Below, in pieces: positions 6,020-12,739 of a stretch of 12,739 nt of DNA. The stretch comes from Thermoplasmata archaeon (lineage in GTDB: Archaea > Thermoplasmatota > Thermoplasmata > UBA184). A model generated the notes under the pieces. The model had not been told where the DNA came from and did no database searches. It saw only the letters and a program-made list of their open reading frames with translations. Within the stretch, counting starts at the first letter, position 1. The number at the start of each line of letters is the position of its first letter. The stretch is taken from contig DAHVAA010000026.1 in NCBI GenBank assembly GCA_027314845.1, positions 1-12,739 of the forward strand. Direction: 5' to 3'. A program made the position numbers and the translations under genes.

Positions 6020-6051
6020 TTCGAGGTCGGGTGCGCACGCGGGGGAAGACG

Positions 6052-6258
6052 GTGTTCGACTCCATCGACGACTGGCTGATCATCGCCGTAGTGGCCGGGA
6101 TCCTGTTCTACGGTTCGAGCAAGATCCCCCAGCTCGCGCGCAGCCTCGGCCGGTCGGTGGGGGAGTTCAAGAAGGGCCGACTCGAGGTCGAGCGGGAGCT
6201 CAAGGCCGACCAGACCGGATCGGCGAGCGCGGCGGGACCGTCGGGCCCGGCCCACTAG
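6052..6258 (+). CDS. tatA: Sec-independent translocase protein TatA
   Basis: 68 aa from GTG 6052; an in-frame GTG at 6031 would add seven residues. The later start is preferred because TatA proteins begin only a few residues before their helix, and GGGGGA precedes it. One short transmembrane helix (about 8-19) is followed by the family hinge FYGSSKIPQLARSLG and an amphipathic helix with EFKKG, then a short charged tail. TatA forms the pore-like oligomer that lets folded proteins cross the membrane with the proton gradient. It is the first gene of a plus-strand run that continues with tatC and the Rieske/cytochrome b genes, so export of the Rieske protein is the obvious job. Confidence 0.85.
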   Translation: MFDSIDDWLIIAVVAGILFYGSSKIPQLARSLGRSVGEFKKGRLEVERELKADQTGSASAAGPSGPAH

Positions 6259-6315
6259 ACCCCCGACCGGCGGCATGCGCGAGGACCACGGGGATTCTCA
6301 GCGAGCAGCGGATTG

Positions 6316-6341
6316 GTCCCGGGCCGGGCCCCGTCCGGGAC
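6316..6341. repeat. GC-rich inverted repeat between tatA and tatC
   Basis: GTCCCGG (6316-6322) and CCGGGAC (6335-6341) are exact reverse complements with a 12-nt GC-only spacer. It lies in the 102-nt tatA-tatC gap. No T-run follows, so termination is not indicated. It could tune the tatA to tatC ratio, since Tat systems need more TatA than TatC; that is speculation. Confidence 0.3.
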
Positions 6342-6360
6342 GGGGGTGCCCGGTTGACTG

Positions 6361-7194
6361 ATGGGCGACCTCGACCGGATCCTTTCGGTCCTGGGGGAGG
6401 CCCGACGCCGGCTGGTCCGGATCTTCCTCGTCCTGGGGCCGCTGTTCGGGGCGACCCTCTTGTTCGAGCTGCGCCCGGTCACGCTCTCCCTCTTCGGGGT
6501 CGCGGTGCCGTTCGCGTATCCGTGGCCGAGCCCGTTCTACAACGTCACCGCACAGGTATTCCGGGCGATGTGGGCCTGGATGCTTCCGCCCGGTGTCCAG
6601 CTGCTCAACGTGGGGGTCGTCGACTCGATCATGGTGCAGATTGAGATCGGGCTCCTCCTCACGTTCATCTTCGGAATGCCTTGGATCGTGCACGAGCTCG
6701 GGGCGTTCCTCGTCCCTGCGCTACGGCGGAACGAGCGGCTCCTCCTGCGCCAGGTCGGGGTTCCCGCGACGGTGCTCTTCGCGCTGGGGACCGCGATCGG
6801 GGTCTTCTTCCTGACCCCGTTCACCTTCCGACTCCTGTTCCGCTACGTGGCTGCGATGGGACTCGTCCCGGTCCTGGGCGTGCAGGACTTCGTGGCGTTC
6901 GCCCTCCTGTACTCGCTCGCGTTCGGCATCGTATTCGAGCTGCCGGTGTTCGTCTATGCCCTGACCCGGCTTGGGGTCGTGAGAGCGGCCGCCTGGCGCA
7001 AGCACTGGCGGGGCGCGGTGATCGGCGCGCTGGTCTTCGGGACCGTGATCACGCCGGACAACTCGGGGATCACGATGCTTCTGATCGCGCTGCCCATGAT
7101 CGGCCTCTACCTCGGGGGCGCCTACTTCGCGGCCCGGTGGGAGCGCCGGTCCGAGGACCGACGCGTCCCTCCGTCGGCGATCGGAGCGGGGTGA
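6361..7194 (+). CDS. tatC: Sec-independent translocase protein TatC
   Basis: 277 aa polytopic protein of usual TatC length with six expected helices. The N-terminus has the LGEARRRL segment before helix 1. The cytoplasmic loop HELGAFLVPALRRNER (111-126) holds the conserved Glu112 of the signal-peptide receptor site. FELPVF (192-197) and ITPD (230-233) are further family landmarks. TatC recognises twin-arginine signal peptides and recruits TatA. The loop between helices 1 and 2 is long and aromatic/Pro-rich (about 50-80). It lies 102 nt after tatA; that gap contains a GC-rich inverted repeat (6316-6341) and no clear TATA box, so cotranscription is likely. The start ATG is preceded by TG, overlapping a TGA of a 28-codon unassigned frame. 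Confidence 0.92.
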   Translation: MGDLDRILSVLGEARRRLVRIFLVLGPLFGATLLFELRPVTLSLFGVAVPFAYPWPSPFYNVTAQVFRAMWAWMLPPGVQLLNVGVVDSIMVQIEIGLLLTFIFGMPWIVHELGAFLVPALRRNERLLLRQVGVPATVLFALGTAIGVFFLTPFTFRLLFRYVAAMGLVPVLGVQDFVAFALLYSLAFGIVFELPVFVYALTRLGVVRAAAWRKHWRGAVIGALVFGTVITPDNSGITMLLIALPMIGLYLGGAYFAARWERRSEDRRVPPSAIGAG

Positions 7195-7201
7195 GCTAGT
7201 T

Positions 7202-7594
7202 ATGGCGCTCCTTTCCGACATCGACTGGATCATCGTTCTCGGGGTCGCCCTCTTCCTCCTCTTCGGCCGGGACAGCGCGCAGACGCTCCGCACCTTCGGG
7301 CGCTGGTACGGTCGCGCCGGACGCCTGAAACAGGAGTTGCTCACGGAGTTCTCCCGGGCGGTCGACCTTCCGCTCCCGCCGTCCGGCGCGCCGCTCTCGG
7401 TCCGGGGGGCGCTCCTCGGTCTCGAACCGGTACCGACCCAGACCTCGGGGATCCCGGCCGCGGTGCGGACCCCCCCCGTCGCCCCCGTCCCACCGGTTAC
7501 GATCCCCTCGAACCCCTGGACCGGCGGAGCTCCGGTCCCCACCTGGACGATGACGACCCCAGTGTACCTTGCGGAGCGGGACGGAACTCGATGA
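7202..7594 (+). CDS. Second TatA/TatB-like protein with Pro-rich tail
   Basis: 130 aa. The N-terminal helix (about 8-20) is followed by the TatA/B hinge LFGRDSAQTLRTFGRWYGRAG and an amphipathic helix to about residue 52. It lacks the usual K-L/I-P-E element after the Gly, and the remaining ~75 residues are Pro/Thr-rich and probably disordered. TatB-type proteins have longer tails than TatA and work with TatC in the receptor, so a TatB-like role is plausible, but archaea usually have only TatA and TatC. It starts 7 nt after tatC and its stop overlaps the next ATG (ATGA), so it belongs to the same operon. The family assignment rests on the helix-hinge-helix pattern and position. Confidence 0.68.
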   Translation: MALLSDIDWIIVLGVALFLLFGRDSAQTLRTFGRWYGRAGRLKQELLTEFSRAVDLPLPPSGAPLSVRGALLGLEPVPTQTSGIPAAVRTPPVAPVPPVTIPSNPWTGGAPVPTWTMTTPVYLAERDGTR

Positions 7595-7776
7595 GCGCGT
7601 TCTCCGTCGATCAGATCGTCACGCTCACCGAGCTGCTGGTGATCCTCATGGGGATCGGGATTACCTGGGCCGTGTACTACGGGAGCGACCGGGCCGAGCT
7701 CCCGGGCGACGCCACCGTGCCCGCTCCCGACGAGGCCGACGACGCCGTCCCCGACACGCGAGGGAGGACCCTATGA
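7591..7776 (+). CDS. Small single-helix membrane protein upstream of Rieske
   Basis: 61 aa, not recognised. One transmembrane helix (about 8-31, ending WAVYYGSD) is followed by an acidic Pro/Asp-rich tail. Both ends overlap neighbours by ATGA: with the TatA/B-like gene upstream and with the Rieske gene downstream. Such double overlap strongly suggests a real translated gene rather than a chance frame. It could be a small subunit of the Rieske/cytochrome b complex or an export helper; sequence alone does not decide. Confidence 0.55.
   Translation: MSAFSVDQIVTLTELLVILMGIGITWAVYYGSDRAELPGDATVPAPDEADDAVPDTRGRTL
7762..7768 (+). promoter_or_regulatory. Shine-Dalgarno site for the Rieske gene
   Basis: GGGAGGA lies 4 nt before the ATG at 7773 and supports that start over the open frame extending farther upstream to about 7569. 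Confidence 0.5.
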
Positions 7777-8612
7777 CCTTCGAGCCACCGGCGTTCGGAC
7801 CGTCCGACTGCGCGGCAAGCTGCCCCTACTCCGCGGCGCGGGCCTCCGCTTTCGACTTCCCCGTCGGTCAGGTCCGACGGGTCGCCGCCGCCCACCCCGC
7901 CGCCGACGGGGAGGTGGATGAGACCAAGCGCAACGTGCTGAAGCTGCTCGCGGTCGCCGGACTGGTCGGTGTCGGCGGGGCCGGGGTCGCCGGGGGCGCG
8001 ATCCAGTACCTCCAACCTCCGACGATCGGGATCACGAGCTACCCCCGGGTCCAGCTGATCGACCTCGACGGAAGTCCCCTCACCATCGCGAAGGTCGAGT
8101 CCGAATACAACGCCGAGACGAGCGACCTCTACCTGTTCAACTACCCCCTGCGGAACGAGCCGAACTTCCTGCTCAACCTCTACCCCGCGAGCGGCGCTCC
8201 GAACGGGACGAACGGGGCCGAGAACGTTCCGGGCGGAATCGGGGCGCACAATTCGATCGTGGCGTACAGCGCGATCTGCCAACATCTCGGGTGTCCCGCA
8301 CCCGCGATCGCCTACTATCCCCCGGGGACCTGCCCGCAGACACCGGGAGGGAAGGCGTTCTACATCCACTGCTCCTGCCACGGTTCGACCTACGATGTGA
8401 CGAACTCCGCGTCGAACCTGACGGGGCCCGCCGTCCTTCCGCTGCCCCAAGTGACGCTCGAGACCGACAGCTCGGGGAACATCTTCGCGGTCGGCGAGCA
8501 GGGCCCGCCGGTGAACGGCCACCTCAACACCCTGCAGGGCGACTACCCGGTCGGGTCGACCTCGCAGCTCGTGAAGGAAACGCCGGTCATCCTCTGCTCG
8601 TTCCCTAGCTAG
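7773..8612 (+). CDS. Rieske iron-sulfur protein
   Basis: 279 aa. The start is ATG 7773, set by the GGGAGGA site and the ATGA overlap. A 50-residue polar N-terminus with a C13/C17 pair leads to a Tat-like signal anchor: K52-R53-N-V-L-K then a Gly/Val/Ala-rich helix (58-77). KR replaces the usual RR. The Rieske domain has box 1 C169-x-H171-LGC174 and box 2 C200-S-C202-H203-GS. By family knowledge C169, H171, C200 and H203 hold the 2Fe-2S cluster, and C174-C202 form the disulfide. An extra Cys187 sits between the boxes, and Cys275 near the end. The domain oxidises quinol with cytochrome b and passes electrons to a mobile carrier on the outside. Its gene follows Tat genes and precedes cytochrome b, as expected for a Tat-exported bc-complex subunit. 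Confidence 0.93.
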   Translation: MTFEPPAFGPSDCAASCPYSAARASAFDFPVGQVRRVAAAHPAADGEVDETKRNVLKLLAVAGLVGVGGAGVAGGAIQYLQPPTIGITSYPRVQLIDLDGSPLTIAKVESEYNAETSDLYLFNYPLRNEPNFLLNLYPASGAPNGTNGAENVPGGIGAHNSIVAYSAICQHLGCPAPAIAYYPPGTCPQTPGGKAFYIHCSCHGSTYDVTNSASNLTGPAVLPLPQVTLETDSSGNIFAVGEQGPPVNGHLNTLQGDYPVGSTSQLVKETPVILCSFPS

Positions 8613-8627
8613 CGAGGTCGAAGCACC

Positions 8628-9980
8628 GTGTTCTCGAACTGGTACAACCGGACCCTCAACAAGATCTGGGGGTTTGTCGAGGACCGCACCTCGATGAAGA
8701 AGTGGGCCTTGAGGCCCCAGCCGGACTTCACGTTCAAACCGTCGTACTGGACCGGCGCGTTCGTGGTGAACGCGTTCCTCTACCAGGTGATCTCCGGCGC
8801 CCTCCTCCTCCTGTACTACCAACCGAGCACCTCCCCGACCCTCACCGCCTGCGGCCAGGTCGCCGGGACGTTCTCGGCCGCCCCCGCGGCCTGGTGTTCG
8901 ACCTACTACATCATCAACTCGGTGCCGATGGGCTCGCTGCTCCTCTCGAGCCATCTCTACGGCGCCTACGCGATGATCTTTCTCATGTTCGTCCACTTTT
9001 TCCGGGGGTACTACATGGGCGTCTACAAGGCGCCGCGTGAGTTCTCCTGGATGGTCGGGACCCTCCTTCTGCTGATGACCCTCGGCATGGGGTTCACCGG
9101 CTATCTCCTTCCGTACACGCAGCTGTCGCTCAACGCGACGAACGTCGGGATCGTGCTCGCCCTCCGCCTTCCGACCTTCGGCCCGCTCCTCGGTCCGTTC
9201 ATTTTAGCGGACGGAACGTCGCAGGGCCTCCTCTCCCGCATGTTCGACGCCCATGTCCTCCTGATCCCGGTCGCGCTCGCCGCGCTTCTCTACGCGCACA
9301 TCGCGCTGTTCGAGTCGCACGGGATCGCTCCGCCGGCGACCTCCGACCCGCTCCAGCGGCGCCGCTTTACCGAGCGGGAGGACAAGAAGAACGTCCCGTT
9401 CATGCCCCACATCTTCTTCTACATCACGAAGTGGGGTCTCCTGTACGTCGGCGTCCTCTTCGGGATCGCCGCGCTCTGGCCCTGGCAGCTCACCGCGTAT
9501 GCGGGCAACGTCGCGGCCGCCGGGATCGTGACGGAACCGGATTGGTACTTCCTCTGGCTGTTCAAGCTGGTCGACTTCACCGGAGTGACCCCGGTGATCG
9601 CGGTCGGGGTCACGACCGTCCTCATGCTCTACGTGCTCTTCCTGCCGTTCCTCGACCGCTCGAAGCGGACCCACCCGCGCGACCGGCCGCTCTTCATCTG
9701 GATCGCGACCTCGCTCCTCGGGTTCTTCATCATGATGACCGTCTGGGGTGGGGAGACCCCCGGCGTCCAGATCGCCCCGATGCAGGTCGCGAGCACGATC
9801 GGGCCGATCTTCCTGGTGAACGGCCTGGTCACCGCGCTGTTCCATTGGCGCTACCGCCGGTCCTACGCCCGGCGTCTTGCCGCCCGGTCGAGCCCGTTCG
9901 CCGGTGCCTATCCGGCGACCGGGGCCGCCGGCCCCGCGCCGACCTCCGTCGGCGCGTCGGAGGTGGGGTCGAGTGAGTAG
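8628..9980 (+). CDS. Cytochrome b of a bc1/b6f-type quinol-oxidising complex
   Basis: 450 aa from GTG, 15 nt after the Rieske gene. It joins the N-terminal four-helix haem part (to ~230) and the C-terminal part (~260-410), like mitochondrial/bacterial cytochrome b rather than split b6 plus subunit IV. Haem ligands are H109 and H123 in helix B and H209 and H224 in helix D; the two pairs differ by one residue in spacing. The quinol-site motif is PDWY (304-307) instead of the canonical PEWY, keeping the acid. The loop between the first two helices is enlarged and has C75 and C90, possibly a disulfide outside the membrane. A Pro/Ala/Ser-rich tail of ~35 residues ends it. It accepts quinol electrons, one passing to Rieske and one through the b haems. 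Its stop overlaps the next gene by 8 nt. Confidence 0.94.
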   Translation: MFSNWYNRTLNKIWGFVEDRTSMKKWALRPQPDFTFKPSYWTGAFVVNAFLYQVISGALLLLYYQPSTSPTLTACGQVAGTFSAAPAAWCSTYYIINSVPMGSLLLSSHLYGAYAMIFLMFVHFFRGYYMGVYKAPREFSWMVGTLLLLMTLGMGFTGYLLPYTQLSLNATNVGIVLALRLPTFGPLLGPFILADGTSQGLLSRMFDAHVLLIPVALAALLYAHIALFESHGIAPPATSDPLQRRRFTEREDKKNVPFMPHIFFYITKWGLLYVGVLFGIAALWPWQLTAYAGNVAAAGIVTEPDWYFLWLFKLVDFTGVTPVIAVGVTTVLMLYVLFLPFLDRSKRTHPRDRPLFIWIATSLLGFFIMMTVWGGETPGVQIAPMQVASTIGPIFLVNGLVTALFHWRYRRSYARRLAARSSPFAGAYPATGAAGPAPTSVGASEVGSSE

Positions 9981-10236
9981 CGGCGCGCCGGCGCCAAAGT
10001 GGAACACCGGTCCCCTCTGGGGGATCCTCGCGGTCCTCCTCGTCTTCGGCACGGTCGGCGCCGCGACGTTCGTCTACGGGATCCTCGGGGTCGTGGCGGG
10101 CTCGCTCACCGCGCTCGTGGCGGTCGCTATCGGCGGGGTGGTTGCGGTCCTCGCCTTCCTGTTCATGGCCGGAATCCTCTACCGGGTCGACCGGTACCGG
10201 GGAGTGAACCAGCGGAGGATCGAGTTCTTTGAGTGA
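9973..10236 (+). CDS. Small two-helix membrane protein between cytochrome b and coxA
   Basis: 87 aa, not recognised. The GTG at 9973 sits in an 8-nt overlap (GTGAGTAG) with the end of cytochrome b, and the ORF ends in an 8-nt overlap with the next gene, which argues for coupled translation. A short polar N-terminus, two transmembrane segments (about 14-36 and 40-70) and a basic end ([16 protein letters not shown]) are visible. There are no cysteines or histidines, so no cofactor is expected. Position suggests an accessory subunit or assembly factor of the bc complex or the oxidase; a small subunit IV-like role is possible but unproven. Confidence 0.6.
   Translation: MSSGAPAPKWNTGPLWGILAVLLVFGTVGAATFVYGILGVVAGSLTALVAVAIGGVVAVLAFLFMAGILYRVDRYRGVNQRRIEFFE
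10214..10221 (+). promoter_or_regulatory. Shine-Dalgarno site supporting a TTG start
   Basis: GGAGGATC lies 7 nt before the TTG at 10229, close to the archaeal anti-Shine-Dalgarno complement. It supports TTG as the true start of the 124-aa protein. It falls inside the coding sequence of the preceding gene. Confidence 0.5.
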
Positions 10237-10603
10237 GCTCCCCGACGATCCCCGCGAGTTTCGACGCCTCCAGTCCCGGGTCCTCGATCTCTATACCGCC
10301 GTACAGGTCCTGATGCTTCTCGGGATCGCGGTATTGGCCGTCTACGTAATCCGCCTCGGGCCGCTCACCGACCCCGGTGCCCAGGAGTCGTTCGGGCTCG
10401 CCATCGCGCTCATGTCGATGATGGGCGCGCTGATCGCCCACCTGACCGACCGGACCTACCGGGTCTGGCCGCTCGGCCGCAAGTTCGCCCCGAAGAACCC
10501 GGGACCGGTCGCGGCCGAAGCGCAGGTCCGGTTCCTCAAGGTGATCGTGATCGTCGCGGCGGGCGCCGCGATCGCGTACGTACTAGGGGGACTTATCGCG
10601 TGA
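10229..10603 (+). CDS. Small three-helix membrane protein upstream of coxA
   Basis: 124 aa from TTG, with a strong GGAGGATC site 7 nt upstream and an 8-nt overlap with the preceding gene. An acidic/basic N-terminal helix (1-21) leads to transmembrane segments at about 22-43, 53-73 and 101-123. The cytoplasmic-looking loop between the second and third ([20 protein letters not shown]) is basic. No known motif is recognised. It ends 16 nt before coxA. With its 87-aa neighbour it occupies the place where subunit III or IV genes often lie in oxidase operons, but it is too short for subunit III and lacks its conserved residues. Oxidase small subunit or assembly factor is inferred from context only. 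Confidence 0.62.
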   Translation: MSELPDDPREFRRLQSRVLDLYTAVQVLMLLGIAVLAVYVIRLGPLTDPGAQESFGLAIALMSMMGALIAHLTDRTYRVWPLGRKFAPKNPGPVAAEAQVRFLKVIVIVAAGAAIAYVLGGLIA

Positions 10604-10619
10604 CGACCGAGGGCTTCCG

Positions 10620-12296
10620 ATGACGGACTTCACGACCCCGCTCGTGGTCGTCGGGCTCGTCACCGTCCTCGCGGCGTTCCTGCTCTGGGCGTTGAGCTAC
10701 CATGGGGCCTGGCTTCTCGGCGCGATCAAACGCTGGCTGTTCACGACGGACCACCGTCTCATCGGCCTGATGTACATCGTCACCGGGTTCATCTTCTTCT
10801 TCATCGGCGGGATCTACGCGACCCTGATCCGCACCGACCTCGGGTTCGTCCAGGGCCTGGGCCTCGACCCCCAGACGACCCTCGGGATCACGCCGGACGT
10901 CTACTCCGTGTTGTTCACGATGCACGGGGTCCTGATGATCTTCATGTTCGTCATGCCGACCCTCGCCGGGTTCGGCAATCTCCTCGTCCCCTCGATGATC
11001 GGCTCGCGGGAGATGGCGATGCCGAAGATCAACGCGATCGCCTTCTGGCTGATCCCGCCCGCCGGCATCATCCTGATCCTCTCGAACGCGAACGCGGGCT
11101 GGACCGGCTACGTCCCCCTCTCGGTCCAGGCGCCGGGGAACGGGATCGACCTCTGGATCCTCGGCCTGCACATCCTGACGATCTCGTCGATGCTCGGCGC
11201 GATCAACTTCCTCGTCACGATCTTGAAACACCGCGCGCCCGGCGTGCACTATTGGAACATGCCGCTGTTCGTCTGGGCGACGCTGATCAACTCGGTGCTC
11301 CTGATCTTCGCCCTCCCGTCGCTCTCCATTGGCCTGACGATGGTCCTCTCCGACCGCAACTTCGGCACCCACATGCTCGCCGCGGCGAACGGGACGCCGC
11401 TCGGTGGGGCGCTCCTCTACCAGAACGTGTTCTGGTTCTTCGCGCACCCCGAGGTCTACATCATGGTCCTGCCGGCTTTCGGGATCGTCTCGACGATACT
11501 TCCGAAGCTCGCCCGCAAGGACATCTTCGGATACGGGGCGATGGCCGTCTCGCTCGGGGTCTTCGCCGTGCTCTCCTTCGCCGTCTGGGAGCACCACATG
11601 TTCGTCACGGGGATCTCCACGAACATCCGGTTCGTCTTCATGCTCAGCACGATGGCGATCGCGGTCCCCTCCGCCGTCAAGACGTTCAACTGGATCGCGA
11701 CCCTGTGGGGCGGGCGGATCTGGATGGCCCTGCCGATGTGGTTCTGCGTCGCGTTCATCACCGGGTTCGTCATCGGGGGCCTCTCGGGCCTGATGCTCGC
11801 GTCGATCCCGGTCGACTACCTCTACCACGGGACGTACTTCGTCGTGGCGCACTTCCACTACCTCATTCGCGGCGGGACGCTGATGGCGATATTCGCCGGG
11901 ATCTACTTCTACTTCCCGATCCTGACCCGACGCTGGTACCACCAGGGCCTCGGCCAGATGCACTTCCTCCTCACGTACGTGGGGGTGAACCTGCTCCTCT
12001 TCCCGATGTTCATCCTCGGCGCGGAGGGGATGCCCCGGCGCGTCTACACCTATCTCTGGACGGGGAACTTCCAGGCGCTCAACTTCCTCTCGACGCTCGG
12101 GGCGTACATCCTCGGGATCGGGCAGCTCGTCTTCGCGTTCAACATGGTCTACAGCTACTTCGCGGGCGAACCGGTCGCCACGGCGGATCCCTGGGGCGAA
12201 GAGCTCGCGGTCCGCATGACCGGGCCGGTCGCCCAGCCGCTGCCCCAGCGGCTCCCGACGCCGGTCCCGACCGCCGCCCCGACCGAGAGCCCCTAA
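10620..12296 (+). CDS. coxA: Haem-copper oxidase subunit I, A1 type
   Basis: 558 aa, twelve-helix family of usual length. Haem a ligands are H102 (TMHGVL) and H413; H411 is the haem a3 ligand (AHFHY). CuB ligands are H276, H325 and H326, with Y280 in HPEVY placed for the His-Tyr crosslink. E278 in HPEVY and K354 (SAVKTFNW) keep the D-channel end and K-channel of A1 oxidases. N120 and N138 of the D-channel are kept, but its entry acid is Glu131 rather than Asp (GSREMAMP). The Pro/Thr-rich C-terminal tail (~535-558) is not conserved. The enzyme reduces O2 to water and pumps protons; electrons come from CuA of subunit II, encoded 6.9 kb away on the other strand. No subunit III gene is visible. 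The gene starts 16 nt after the 124-aa membrane protein and is followed 9 nt later by ctaA. Confidence 0.96.
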   Translation: MTDFTTPLVVVGLVTVLAAFLLWALSYHGAWLLGAIKRWLFTTDHRLIGLMYIVTGFIFFFIGGIYATLIRTDLGFVQGLGLDPQTTLGITPDVYSVLFTMHGVLMIFMFVMPTLAGFGNLLVPSMIGSREMAMPKINAIAFWLIPPAGIILILSNANAGWTGYVPLSVQAPGNGIDLWILGLHILTISSMLGAINFLVTILKHRAPGVHYWNMPLFVWATLINSVLLIFALPSLSIGLTMVLSDRNFGTHMLAAANGTPLGGALLYQNVFWFFAHPEVYIMVLPAFGIVSTILPKLARKDIFGYGAMAVSLGVFAVLSFAVWEHHMFVTGISTNIRFVFMLSTMAIAVPSAVKTFNWIATLWGGRIWMALPMWFCVAFITGFVIGGLSGLMLASIPVDYLYHGTYFVVAHFHYLIRGGTLMAIFAGIYFYFPILTRRWYHQGLGQMHFLLTYVGVNLLLFPMFILGAEGMPRRVYTYLWTGNFQALNFLSTLGAYILGIGQLVFAFNMVYSYFAGEPVATADPWGEELAVRMTGPVAQPLPQRLPTPVPTAAPTESP

Positions 12297-12305
12297 GAGT
12301 CCCCC

Positions 12306-12739
12306 ATGAAAGGGCACGACCTCTTCCGCATCGCGGCGATCCTGGCCTGCCTCCTCTGCTATACGACGATCCTGCTCGGCGGCAACGTGATGGCCAGCGA
12401 CAACGGCCTCGCCTGCCCCCACTGGCCCTCCTGCTACGGGAACGGGAACTTCCTGCCCGCCTTCCAGGGCGGCGTCGCGCTCGAGTGGGGCCACCGGCTT
12501 TCGGCGTTCTTCCTATCCATGTCGATCCTGATCCTCGTCCTCCTCGGCGTCGCCTACGAGCGGGCCCGCCGGGCGCTGCTGCGGATGGCCCTCGGAGCGC
12601 TGGCCCTGGTCGTGACGGAGGCCCTCCTCGGCGGCCTCGTCGTGGAGAGCCAGCTCCAGACGCCGTTCGTGCTCGTCCATCTGGGGATCGCCACGGCGCT
12701 CTTCGGCCTGCTCCTGGTGCTCGCCCTGCTGGCGAACGT
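12306..12739 (+). CDS. ctaA: Heme A synthase (CtaA/Cox15), N-terminal part, cut by window edge
   Basis: 144 codons are visible and no stop is reached. A first transmembrane helix (about 6-29) leads to NVMASDNGLACPHWPSC, the hallmark loop of CtaA with its Cys pair, followed by the family's EWGHRLSAFF (Glu-x-x-His, haem ligand and catalytic acid). Two or three more helices follow with LGGLVVESQLQ and VHLG (second haem-ligand His). CtaA hydroxylates the methyl group of haem O to give haem A, the cofactor of the oxidase encoded just upstream. The ATG is 9 nt after the coxA stop, so the two are surely cotranscribed. Length and the second half cannot be judged here; ctaB would be expected nearby. 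Confidence 0.9.
   Translation, partial: MKGHDLFRIAAILACLLCYTTILLGGNVMASDNGLACPHWPSCYGNGNFLPAFQGGVALEWGHRLSAFFLSMSILILVLLGVAYERARRALLRMALGALALVVTEALLGGLVVESQLQTPFVLVHLGIATALFGLLLVLALLAN

Noticed and set aside
4985..6079. 364-codon plus-strand frame spanning the AbrB-PhoU stop
   Set aside because: Arg/Pro-rich out-of-frame product; does not rescue the amber codon since it reads another frame from the recognised AbrB and PhoU parts.
6316..6341. Inverted repeat as a transcription terminator after tatA
   Set aside because: No T-run on the plus strand and no new promoter before tatC; kept only as a repeat.
6275..6361. 28-codon frame whose TGA overlaps the tatC ATG
   Set aside because: No Shine-Dalgarno, Arg/Gly/Pro-rich GC shadow with an inverted repeat inside it; the overlap may be chance.
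7677..8996. 439-codon minus-strand open frame opposite the Rieske gene and start of cytochrome b
   Set aside because: Low-complexity Arg/Val/Glu/Gly composition, antisense to two recognised genes; a GC-codon shadow.
10593..12494. 633-codon open frame on the minus strand opposite coxA and ctaA
   Set aside because: Translation is extremely Arg/Asp/Glu/His-rich without any fold-like pattern, it lies exactly antisense to a strongly recognised coxA, and such shadows are common in GC-rich DNA.

Overview
This GC-rich window looks archaeal, most plausibly a soil- or acid-type Thermoplasmatota relative; that placement is an inference. Supporting signs are short A/T elements about 26-36 nt upstream of several start codons (TATA boxes with leaderless or short-leader transcripts), an AbrB-PhoU gene pair of archaeal type, a CBS-ParB-like fusion, membrane-tethered sulfocyanin-like cupredoxins, and frequent GTG/TTG starts. 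Genes are tightly packed, and no stretch above 300 nt lacks a gene. No rRNA, tRNA, CRISPR array or mobile element was recognised.

Left edge (1-1971): the C-terminus of a phosphosugar isomerase (SIS/GmhA-like) overlaps by ATGA with a CBS-pair plus ParB-like protein. An unrecognised polytopic membrane protein follows, with its own TATA-like element.

Middle (2079-4807): a two-domain membrane-tethered cupredoxin (+) converges on a minus-strand cytochrome oxidase subunit II. Subunit II is split into two overlapping ORFs, one with transmembrane helix 1 and one with helix 2 plus the CuA domain. Divergent from it, and apparently sharing a promoter region, is a second membrane-tethered cupredoxin (+).

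Regulator (4905-5951): an AbrB/PhoU-family protein is interrupted by one in-frame TAG followed at once by ATG. A perfect 7-bp inverted repeat brackets its TATA-like element, suggesting autoregulation.

Right half (6052-12739): one long plus-strand operon reads tatA - tatC - second tatA/B-like - 61-aa membrane peptide - Rieske Fe-S protein - cytochrome b - two small membrane proteins - A1-type haem-copper oxidase subunit I - heme A synthase (ctaA, cut by the window edge). Tat genes export folded cofactor proteins, and the Rieske protein is a classical Tat client. Rieske and cytochrome b form a quinol-oxidising complex. The cupredoxins are good candidates to carry electrons to CuA of subunit II and on to subunit I. 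CtaA makes the haem A that subunit I needs. No CxxCH cytochrome c motif is seen, so the chain may be copper-protein mediated. The oddities to check are the split subunit II, the amber-interrupted AbrB-PhoU gene, the copper-site-less cupredoxin domain, and the operator-like repeat.
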